Positions 1-10,400 of a stretch of 64,000 nucleotides of DNA are shown piece by piece. Source of the DNA: Arcuatula senhousia (taxonomy: Eukaryota > Mollusca > Bivalvia > Mytilida > Mytilidae); contig OZ020305.1 in the NCBI GenBank assembly GCA_963971305.1, positions 12,929,001 to 12,993,000 on the forward strand, given 5' to 3'. Position 1 is the first letter of the stretch; each line of letters opens with the position of its first letter. The notes beneath the pieces are model-generated. The model worked only from the letters and a program-made list of their open reading frames with translations, was not told the DNA's origin and did no database searches. The translations under genes and the position numbers were made by a program.

Positions 1-429
1 AATTTTTTGTCGAATCTCACATGCAGCTCATAAAAACTTGACAGCCCTGGTACCTGATGGAACACTATAGGTTTGTCAGCTGATAATGTAAGGCATATTG
101 AGTATGGGTTTTGCTATACCCTTTGTGCCAAAAGGTAATTAATGATCAGCAAGAGCATATTATACCTCCTAGGATAAACTGATACACCCAAGATCATTTT
201 TCCAAGGTAAGAAAATTAAACCAAATATGGATTACCTAGCTCTATTCTGTATGGTTTAATAATCTAACTCAATAAATAAAAGTTGACTTTTCCAACCTTG
301 AGTTTGGACAAGTCATTAATCAGGATGTATAATTCTTGTTCTGCCATTAAGCAGGTTCTGTACAAAAGCCGAAAAAGCTAGGTACAATGTAGATCTATTG
401 AGCTATTAACAAAATGGGTAATGATCGAC

Positions 430-582
430 TCTTAACAACTCACAACTAGCTCTCTAAACCCAGTGAGTTTTTTAGTTGGGTGTTAAATTTAACTGGAGAG
501 CATGATCCACACCACTGTCACCGAGGGTCGAACCTGGATCTCCCTGGTGACAAGCCAGCTCGTTACCAAATGAGCTAAAGAT
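430..582 (-). repeat. tRNA-derived SINE (fragment)
   Basis: Read on the minus strand, the head at about 578-516 looks like a tRNA. It has a box A-like TAGCTCATTTGG followed about 35 nt later by a box B-like GGTTCGACCC, the two internal RNA polymerase III promoter elements. The body runs on toward 430 without a tRNA fold. This is how a tRNA-derived SINE looks, rather than a functional tRNA gene, because the acceptor ends do not pair. The family was not identified. Confidence 0.6.
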
Positions 583-700
583 TTAAACCTTTTAGCCGAG
601 TCAATAACACTTCATGGCATTAAGTTGCCAATATACAATGAATTAGATCAAATATATATATAATTCTTTGTTGTTATCATGTTTTGTCAATTATTAAAAA

Positions 701-1744
701 GGCACAGGATACGGTTACGGCAAATTTGGGCAAAACCGTAACAATAAGAAATTCTTATTGTTACGGCAAAGACGAAAATCGGGAACGGTTGACGGGATGG
801 AGACCGAATCTTTTACGACCGTAACAATAAGAATTTTCTTATTGTTACGGCACTTATTATTACGGCAAATAGATATAGGTCCATATAGTGACGATGTGAA
901 ATAAAAAGTGGCATTTTTTAAAATTAATTTATGCAATCCTGAGACAATAATTAAATTTTCAGACATTTCATATGTTTAATAGGATGATTCGATTCTCTTC
1001 GATATGATTTTCTCAGTGCAATCCACTGTGCAATCCAAGCGGGCAAAACATTCTAATAATCTAAATTTTACTCAAAGTTATTTTTATAACTTATTGCACA
1101 TGCGACACAACCCATGCAATAAGTGGTTTTCGGGATTTGCATTTCTGGTGAAACCATTCATTCTAGGCATCCTTCAGAGACGGTGGTAACGATTTTATGA
1201 TCACAAATCAGAACAAGCTGTACGTCAACATTTATTTTGAGTTTAAAAGCTTGGTCAATGATTTAAGTTTGTCCCCAAAACAAAACAAAAAATTATCTGG
1301 TCCGTCCATTGTTTACCATTAAAAGTGTTAGATAATTCTTAAGAACATAGGAGTGTATACAGAACAGATCAAGTTCGCTTTATCCGGAACACTCACTATG
1401 ACAAAAAGTTTTATTCAACAAAGAGAAGAGCCCGGTGAATGTTTTCCAATACCAATTAACTTCCGATTAGCTAAATTTATTATTTTATTGTTAATTAATT
1501 TAATTTTATATCATTATTGATAGCGAAAGAAGTTAACTATAAAGTATCTTATATTTGGTAAATCTCTTATGCCAATTATATCGTCTATGCCGTAAGAATA
1601 AGTGCCGTAACAATAAGAAAATTCTTATTGTTACGGTCTTAAATGATTTGGTGTCCGCCCCGTCATCCGTTCCCGATTTTCGTCTTTGCCGTAACAATAA
1701 GAATGTCTTATTGTTACGGTTTTGCCGTAATCGTATCCTGTGCC
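701..1744. mobile_element. Long-TIR DNA element with 9-bp target duplication (MULE-like, non-autonomous)
   Basis: The first and last roughly 170 bp are inverted copies of each other, starting GGCACAGGATACG at 701 and ending with its complement at 1744. The element is flanked by a perfect 9-bp direct repeat TATTAAAAA at 692-700 and 1745-1753, which proves its borders. Long terminal inverted repeats with a 9-bp duplication are characteristic of Mutator-like elements. Each arm holds two smaller palindromes built on CCGTAACAATAAGA and its complement. The central 700 bp has no transposase-like reading frame, so this is a non-autonomous copy. The superfamily is inferred from the TIR and TSD only. 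Confidence 0.75.
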
Positions 1745-1753
1745 TATTAAAAA

Positions 1754-2152
1754 TATCATATATAAGTAAATTGGGGCAAAAAATATAAAATTACTCCTCC
1801 TCCACTTAATCCACCGATGCCATCAAACCGCCTGCCAAATCCTGGGGTGTCGTCTATAGTATAAACAGAATCTGTCTTGCTGACAATTATCTGTTGCAGA
1901 AAAAGACACAAAAGAATAGAAAGGAATTTCATGTTGTTTTGTGCAAATTGGTCACATGATTTTACCGGAAGCGTAAAAAATACACTTTACTGGTTTACAG
2001 TAAATATTCCCATTTCAATGCCATTCGAGAGAAAAGTACAAGTACACATGATTTTTATTAAGCAAATTGAATTATGCTATTGATACGTTGTCATTCCTTC
2101 CATTGAAAAATGTCAATTTTAAATTTCAAGGCTGAAGATCTTTGCCTTCTAA
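1754..2152. other. No recognisable feature
   Basis: AT-rich spacer between the long-TIR element and a TTAA-flanked MITE. Short open frames here show no homology that I recognise. Confidence 0.4.
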
Positions 2153-2156
2153 TTAA

Positions 2157-2776
2157 GGGGGTACTTGCACCAAACACCAAAAATTTCCTGTCAATAGATT
2201 TTCTTTAAAATTTGTAAATAGACACATCAAGAGATACACTTTGAAAATCCAATTCGAAAAAGGCATGCTTCTGAGCTAGTTTTCGAGATAACTGGTTCTG
2301 AAGGTTGGCTTTTTTACATTGAAATGTTAAAGAAAGTACATAATTTTAGAGGAAAATTCTGATTTTTGAAAAATCTGATCAATAGAATTTTGTAATTTTT
2401 TGATATTATATTGGGCTGTTATATTGCTTTAAAATGATATGAAGAAATGGGGGTGTTTCTGAGTTAGTTTTTCAAATAAATACAAAAATATGTCAAAAAG
2501 TGGTCAAAATAAACAAATTTAGACATAAATTATCTCCCTTTGTCAAAATGCAGAAAAATGAGAATCCGTTAGGTTTGAATAATATTTTATAAAATGAAAC
2601 TAACATAATAAGGAAAAAATAGTTTTAATGCTTTTAATATCAAAACAAAGTTAAGAATATATCATTTTAATATTTTTTTAATGGAATTTCAAAATCTTGA
2701 ACACCTATATTATTAAGTTAAATGGCAAGTTTAAATTAATTTTTGGCTAGTCATGTGATCACCTGCATGTTCCCCC
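2157..2776. mobile_element. TTAA-flanked MITE
   Basis: The ends are imperfect inverted repeats: GGGGGTACTTGCA at the left and the complement of GGGGGAACATGCA at the right. Each end is flanked by TTAA (2153-2156 and 2777-2780), the target duplication used by piggyBac and Kolobok transposons. The interior is very AT-rich and has no coding frame. Confidence 0.6.
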
Positions 2777-2780
2777 TTAA

Positions 2781-3562
2781 ATACCAATAAGTGTCTCTGA
2801 CTAATGTCCAGGAGCCTCATGTTTCATCATTCATGTGCTTACACACAAAGCAAGAAGAAAATTATTATTGCAAATGTTTTTATATTTGCAGTACATATCT
2901 GTTAATCCAAATAATTATCATGATTATGTTGTCTTGGAATCTTTTTATATTTATGGGCCGACCATGTACATGTATGTGCACAGGGGCTTGTGTACAGTTG
3001 TAACAGGAGAGTCGGATGTGCCACACCATGTGTGCGACATCGTCCCCTTTTGTCCGGCGAACTGTCGTGTACGGTTCGTCCACAGGGATTGAGCTTAGGC
3101 AGAAGGCAATACTCCATAGATGTTCAGATACTTTATTATCAGATACATAAAGATTACAAATTGTATTTGTTAATACAACAATGAAGCCAAAAACAATTTA
3201 AATTCAAAGAATGCCAATCCACTCGATAACTTTCAAGTCTGACACCCGTTGAAGGCCAAAATATCGGGACAAATTAGTCATCCCATGGTTCAATTCGAGC
3301 CCAGTACAAATTACAAATTTAACATTTCAATATTTTACAAGTAGATTTCTCCATGGTACATGTATGTAAGTTCCAAAAATACAGCAAAGTTCATCACAAT
3401 GCACTAACTTCACAGCTTGTAACTATTCTCAAATCAAAGAAATATAATGTTCAAATGTCTTTACAATCATTCTTAGAAGTCATATTCCACTGAAACATTG
3501 ATACATCACAAAAGTCTCTGATTCAAGGGAGATCATCAGTAAGATTATTTTGACTCTGTTAC
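2781..3562. other. No recognisable gene
   Basis: Several overlapping short open frames on both strands lie around 2880-3180, in a GC-richer patch at about 2950-3100. None resembles a known protein and there is no splice context. I see nothing assignable. Confidence 0.4.
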
Positions 3563-3630
3563 ACAGTAAAAAAATAAAAATCCCCCTATCTGAAAGGATA
3601 TATAGGGGGATTTTTATTTTTTTTTACTGT
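3563..3630. repeat. 68-bp near-perfect palindrome
   Basis: ACAGTAAAAAAATAAAAAT followed by CCCCCTAT reads into its own complement, ending ACTGT at 3630, with a loop of about 10 nt. It is a short hairpin element, possibly the remnant of a tiny MITE with TIR ACAGTA. Confidence 0.6.
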
Positions 3631-3639
3631 ACACAACCC

Positions 3640-4060
3640 CCTGTGGTATGTGGATCGGCCATATAGTTTTACCCAGGTTGTCCTTCCGTCCTAATGTCCA
3701 TCTGTCCGTAACACTTTGGTTAAGGTCCATTACACTGGTACTAGATGTTGGAGGTCAATAATATTTAACCACTATTTGATGGGTCTTGGCAGGGTAGGGC
3801 TACCCACCCACTAGAATCTAGGTCACCATGACCTATATTTTATGCATGAATGACTTTGGTTAATTTCTTGGTTATGGTCTATAACATGGATACTGCATGT
3901 TGAGGGTCAATGATATTTCAACACCAGATGTGTCTTGGGTAAGGTAACACCACCCACTAGAAATTAGGTCACTGAAACCTTTATTTTACGCATGAATGAC
4001 TTTGGTTAAGTTCATAGTTAAGGTCCATATATCAAATACTACATGTTAAGGGTCCAAGAT
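3640..4060 (+). repeat. Fragment of GCCCCATCTAC-type composite element (tandem core)
   Basis: Three diverged units of about 140 bp repeat the phrases GGTTAAGGTCCAT, ACATGTTGAGGGTCAA and GCATGAATGACTTTGG. The same phrases occur in the element at 59838-60245, so this is a related fragment lacking its clear ends. Confidence 0.5.
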
Positions 4061-4495
4061 TGATTAATCAGTGCCTGAAATGGGTTTACCAATCTACTGG
4101 CCCAAACCATATTTTATGCAAAGTTTCCTTATTAGTTCAATATAATTTTTTCAAAAGTATCACTCTCCCAATTCAAAATCTATTGGCCATTGGCCAGTGG
4201 GCTAGTGCCTTTTTCAATGACATTTCAAGAATGGGAGGGCCATCCTGTGGCTCATAGACACATTTTCTAGTATTTTTTTATGTTTGGCCTCCAACAACTA
4301 AAAAAGTCCAAATGCCAAAAACCCCAGAAAGACATCATGATAATTATATATCTGGACTTCATACATTTAATTGACATATCTGTTCTTTTGTTTCAGACTA
4401 GCATGTCATTACTGCAGGTGTTTATTTACGGAATTTGTGACATCATTCTTCGAGACCTGATTTAATAACCTCCAAAATAAATTTTAAAACTAAAG
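4061..4495 (+). other. Upstream region / probable 5' UTR of HTRA2
   Basis: A TTTTGTTTCAG polypyrimidine-AG at 4386-4396 could be the acceptor of a 5' UTR intron, making 4397-4495 untranslated leader that runs into the start codon. No core promoter motif could be supported. Confidence 0.3.
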
Positions 4496-7400
4496 ATGGC
4501 TTGCTTTCAAAGGGTTTCCAACAAAAGTCTGATGTTCGCAAAAACATTACTCAAGCCTTCACAGCTTAAGTTACCAGTGAGATGGCAAAGTACTTCAGGG
4601 AGACACCATCCCAAAACAGGTTTAACTTCCTTGATTATCAAACTATCTGGTGGATGTGTTCTTTGTGGCTGTGGACTTGCAGCATATATTTGGAACAAAT
4701 ATGATAGACTTGCCTTGTCAGACAAGTTTTGTGTGAAGGCTCTTGCAGAGGATAAACCTACTCCATCTCCATATAACTTTTTGGCTGACATTGTTGAGAA
4801 GTCACAGCCTGCACTTGTATTCATCGAAGTGTCCTTGAGGTTTGTCATTTGATTTCTTATTGCTATGATGTACATGTATTCATTAAGTTCACATACATGT
4901 ATATAAAAATAAAATGTTTCCCATCTTGTTTCATTAATATGCAGTGCGGCAGCTTATGAGTAACTACATGTATATACATGTACTAATAAATTCTGGATTT
5001 ACAATCAGTGGACATGATGTTGAAAGTAATTTTTTCCATAAAACAAATCTGAGATTACAAAATTATTTGTAGGGTACCAAATTTGGTGGTTGACAGACGA
5101 TCACACAAATATAACACAAAAGTTTTTATTAAATTCATACTGTCCTGCAAAATGTGCAAACCACAAAATTTCAGATAAAAGAGAATGACTGATAGAAAAC
5201 TGGAAAGTTAAACCCTTTTGAATCCTCTTTATACTAATGTTTTGAAATTATGTGCTTGATAAAAATGAATTGAATTCCCTTTAATACATGTATATTGGTA
5301 ATGATCTGTTGAACAAGTTTGATTAAAAGTAAATAATACAGAAACAACAACATACAAAAAACTATTATTTAAAAAAAAATGCAATGAAAAATAGTAACTT
5401 TTGATGTATACACATATTTGGCTTCTATGTATGTGCAATTTATAAGATTTAAATAATTATACAAGTTTTATATTTTATATTTTCAGGCATCCTCAGTTCA
5501 ATGCTATAGCTAAATCAGCTGGTTCAGGGTTTATAGTGAGAGAAGATGGATTGATTCTCACAAATGCCCATGTGGTTAGTCAGAAAACTGAAGTGAATGT
5601 CAAGTTACAGGACGGCAGAGTGTTAAAGGGACAGGTTCAAGCTGTGGACCCTGTCACTGATCTGGCTACAGTCAAAATTAATGCAGTATGTATCAATATC
5701 ATTAATGTATGATACTAAAAAGCTGAACAGAAAAAGTGTTACAAGTCAGCTTATGACAGATTTGTGTTTATATATTAGGCTGTGCAGCAGCAGAGGTACC
5801 AATGGGGTATCTGAATGTCAAAAGTCCGAAAGGGCAGAGACAAAACCAGTTAACACCAACAAGAACGGGACAAAAAAAGACAACATGTAAAACACAAAAT
5901 AACTGAATATCAATCAACAACGCAAACTCAAGTTGAAACAAGAGTGAACTCAGGTGCTCCGGAAGAGTAAGCAGTTCCTGCTTGCTATAGCACACCCGTG
6001 GTGTTGCCAACGGTCAATTCAGCATGTCAAATCCGGTAAAGGAAGACGAAAACAAAAATCTATGACAAAGAGTTATAAAAATGTTGAATTGAAAGTGTCT
6101 TGGTATTTCATCCCTCAACTTGATCAAGTTATATATCTATATAGTATTTGCAGAAGACAACCTTGATCAACATTGAATTTGGTTTAAAACCGTAGTTTTT
6201 GCGATTACACAATTTTGTATCAGTGCCTCTTAAATAACTAATTTATTTTAACAAAACACATGTTAGTCACCTTTTAAAATTATTGCCTTCACAATTTTAA
6301 TTCTTTACTGAAATAGTAAAATACATGTTTTGTTAAAGTTCATGCAAGAATTGTACATAACAAGTGATGCACTATTTATGAAGATATATAAAATTTTGTC
6401 AATTTTTCAAATGAAGGTTTTCAATTTTTTTATCCCTACTAAATCACAAAGCAAAAAAAACCCCCAATGATTGCATTTGAAAAACAATGTATATAAATTT
6501 TGATCTTTAATTAGAACTTTGTAATATTGCAGACAAACCTACCAACATTGAAGCTTGGAAAATCTTCAGCCTCCAGACCTGGGGAGTTTGTGATTGCGAT
6601 GGGTAGTCCATTAACTCTGAGTAACTCTGTGACTCACGGCATTATCAGCAGTGTACACAGAGGAAGTGAGGAGCTAGGAATGCACAACAGGGACATGGAA
6701 TATATACAAACTGATGCTGCTATAACTGTAGGTAAAAACTTACAAATTACAAATTCAATTTTGAATGTGTTTTAGGAAAAAAATACCCAACAGATAGTTA
6801 CGATTTTCAATCGGAATAATAAATTTGATTTATCTAACTTGAAACAATAGTTAAGCTTTAGAACAATATAGAAAAATAGAACAATTTATTAATCAAGAAA
6901 CCCCATATTGGGCATATGCAATTACAACAGTAGACTAGAAAAACAAAGGTAGAGAAAAAAGAAAACAGAGACAAAAAACAACACATATTTTAACACAATA
7001 CATTTTACATCTGGCTAGAGAGAGAGATAACTCTAATATAACTTGAAAAAAACAACATGTTAAAGAATAAAATACTGTTTTAGATTTATTTTTTTCACAC
7101 ATGTGGTCCTAACTGTACCATATCTGTTTAATGAGCCTTAAGTGTGAGATTTTATGGTTTAAGTTGAAGTTAAGATTATATGGTTATATAATAAGGCTTT
7201 TGTTCTGTGACAACTTTTTATGAATCTTTATATGCATGTATTAATATATTTATGAATATAAAGGAAAAAAAAAACATTACCTTCTCATCTTAAGAATTTA
7301 AGTTAAATAGTTGTTAATATTTGTATTTTTCAGAAAGGAAATTCTGGAGGCCCTCTAGTCAACATGGTGAGTTAACTAATTACCGTACTTATAACTACTG

Positions 7401-10400
7401 CGGAAGTATTTTTGTGGTTTTTTGTTGTGGATAAGGAAAACCACAAAATTTGATGCCTATGAATAAAATATTTTACATTTATTTCTATTATAAATTCTTT
7501 GAAACCATCAATTTATGAATCAGTGAAAATGGATACCGTATAATTTGTTTTTTCCGCGGGTATCTAATTTTCACTTTTTTCGCAATAGTTTGCAACCTGC
7601 GAAAATAAAATAAAATTATGTAGAAAGTATATGTACAGTATATACTCTTTTATTGGAAATTGCTAAAATTGAATTCTGCGAAAAAAAAGATATTCCATTT
7701 TTTTAGAAATTCGTGAAATTTATCTCCTGCGAAAAAAACAACTTATACGGTATTATTCTGTGACATTTGATGCTCATGAAATTAAGTACTTTAAGAAGGT
7801 AATGAGATGTTGTATAAGTGTATGCAATATAACCTACGTAAATCAGTTGAAATTTCAAATTCAAAAATTTAAACATATATAATAAGTCCAAGTAAATAAA
7901 AGTAATAGCAAAGCTACGAAACTTGGAATATCAATCTCAAATGTCCAAGGGAAAAGACAAAACAAGGAAGAAATACCATAGAAATTTAAGATCGCAATGG
8001 TCCTAACTTGGTATAGGCATTTCAACAGAAATGGTGGGTGAAAGTTAAACCAGGTTTATTTTGCCAAACCTCCCCCTTCCATTCCCATCTTAGGGTTGCA
8101 ACATAAAATGTATTTTACTGGCAAAACTAATTACTAAGCATTGTTTAATCTTAAAGATGGTAATGTTATTTGTTGTTATATCTGGGATAGCTTTTCATTT
8201 GTAGAATGGTGAAGTTATTGGTATCAACACTATGGTTGTAATATCTGGGATAGCTTTTGCCATACCTTCTGATAAAGCTGCAGAATTCTTACAGAAAGCT
8301 GAAAAGTTAGAAAATAGAGGTACATGTATATGTTTACTTATTAATCAAGTATTAATCTCCATGTAACAAAAAATAAGGACAAATTTTCCAGTTGGACACA
8401 AGTAAAGAATTCTACTGCCCAGTGGCAGATCCAGAAATTTGAAAAGGGGGAGGGAAGCTCTGGTCATGTGTTTCAATGATTTCTTTACAATAGAATTATT
8501 TATCTAATAGGTAAATGAAACTTTGTATGTCTTTGCATCAGGGTTAAACCATTACTGGTCCATGCTCAACCTTACCTGGACCTCAGATATTCAGTTGAAT
8601 GACTTTCATAGTTTTTGGCTAGATTTCAACTCAGAGCAAGGACATTAGAAATGCCAGGCATTGGTCTGTCACACTTTTCCTTTTACAGATTTCTCAGCAA
8701 TTTTCAATTGTAGGTTTTCAATATTTGATATGCAGCTTCCCATATGTTTGGATGTGTTTTCAGTTCTGTTGCTCATCTTACTTCCTATTTAACATGCTGG
8801 TAGACCAGAATATATAAGTATTAACTATTCTTGTTAAGCAAAATATGAAACAATAGCTGTATATAAAAACAATCAAATTAATTGGTAATTCTATTAATAA
8901 TATAGATTGATATTTTTCTTACAGCCTGTTTTTCTTGTATTTTTATATTCAACTTAATAACTTTTTTTCATAGCAAAAAACAGAAAAGCTTCATGGTTTA
9001 ACTCTGGAACTAAAGATAACAAGATGAAGTTTATAGGAATCACCATGTTTTCCCTAAACCCAGAAAGCATCTCTGAGTTACAGACGAGGATTCCAAACTT
9101 TCCGAAGTCTATAACCTCTGGTGTTATGGTACCATCTGTAATCTATGGATCTCCTGCTCATAGGTACAAAATTAAGTAGTAGTCCACCTAAGAATCATGC
9201 AAAATTGAAGAAAAGTGATTCATCAATAAAAAGGCTACAGTGGTTTATTTTTAAAGAAAGATAGTTCAAAGTTTATAAAATAAGAAATAAAAAACAATTT
9301 GATCATAACTGCCTGGTCCTGGGAGAAAACTTGCCATTTTGTTACAATGGTTTCTATTGAAATTATTGACAATTTTAAGAGATAACTCCCTTTCTTACAT
9401 TTTTCCAATGCATTCTATATTTTTTTGTAATCGTGTTTTGGGGTTGGACTTCTAAATAACAACCAACACAAGGGTTCTAAGTAGATCGATGATTTAATTT
9501 CATCAAACAAATCACAGTGAAGAAAATACCCTGTAATAACAAAACACTCAATAAGTACAAGGTATAACATATAGCAAAGTTTAAAACGATTTAGTTCAAC
9601 ATATAGAAAATATATCAGTATTTTCCTTGTAAGTATAAAATATTTAATTGTGTCTAGTTTACATTTATACCCCATTTTGAATGTTATTTCAAAATGAATA
9701 TTCTGAATAATAAACTATAAGATATGTATGCAATAACGGAATAATGCACATCTACTATATCACAAAGGATAATCTGTGATAATATTAAACGTTTGAAAAG
9801 TAATTATAAAACATATAACATTCTTAAATAGATGCACTTAACAATAAGGATACCTCACAAGTAATTGCAAAGGCTGACTTCACTGTTACAAGTGACACCA
9901 ATCAATCAATCAGTACATCATATAAAGTACACCTGTAGTAAGAATATTTATACTCATAAATATTCAGGTATAAAAATAGTTATTGCCCTTTATTTATAAA
10001 ATGATCCAAAATTAATTGAACTGATAGTTTTAAATTGGTTTACAGTTTCACACTTTAAATCAAATTATTAAATCAGTCTCTATGAACACTTGATTGAACT
10101 ATTTAAAAGATTTAAATTAGTTTTATGCAAAACTCAACATTTCTATGCAGCTTAACATTTAAATCTAATTTATCTGCAAGTTATATTAAATTTATGAAAT
10201 TTATATCACATACAGATCACTCATTCCCAACTCTCAAAATCAATCACCAAACCATACCAATTTACCACTTTCATAAATAACATTCATTCTGGAAGTTATT
10301 GAGTTTCAATATTAAATAAAGGATATTGTTAATATGAAACAAACCTCAAAAGGAAGAATATATAGGTCCAAATAAGTAACAAGAGGCTCCCAGGAGCCTG

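Noticed and set aside
516..580. A functional tRNA gene.
   Set aside because: Box A and B are present but acceptor-stem pairing and the 3' end are missing, so a SINE head is more likely.
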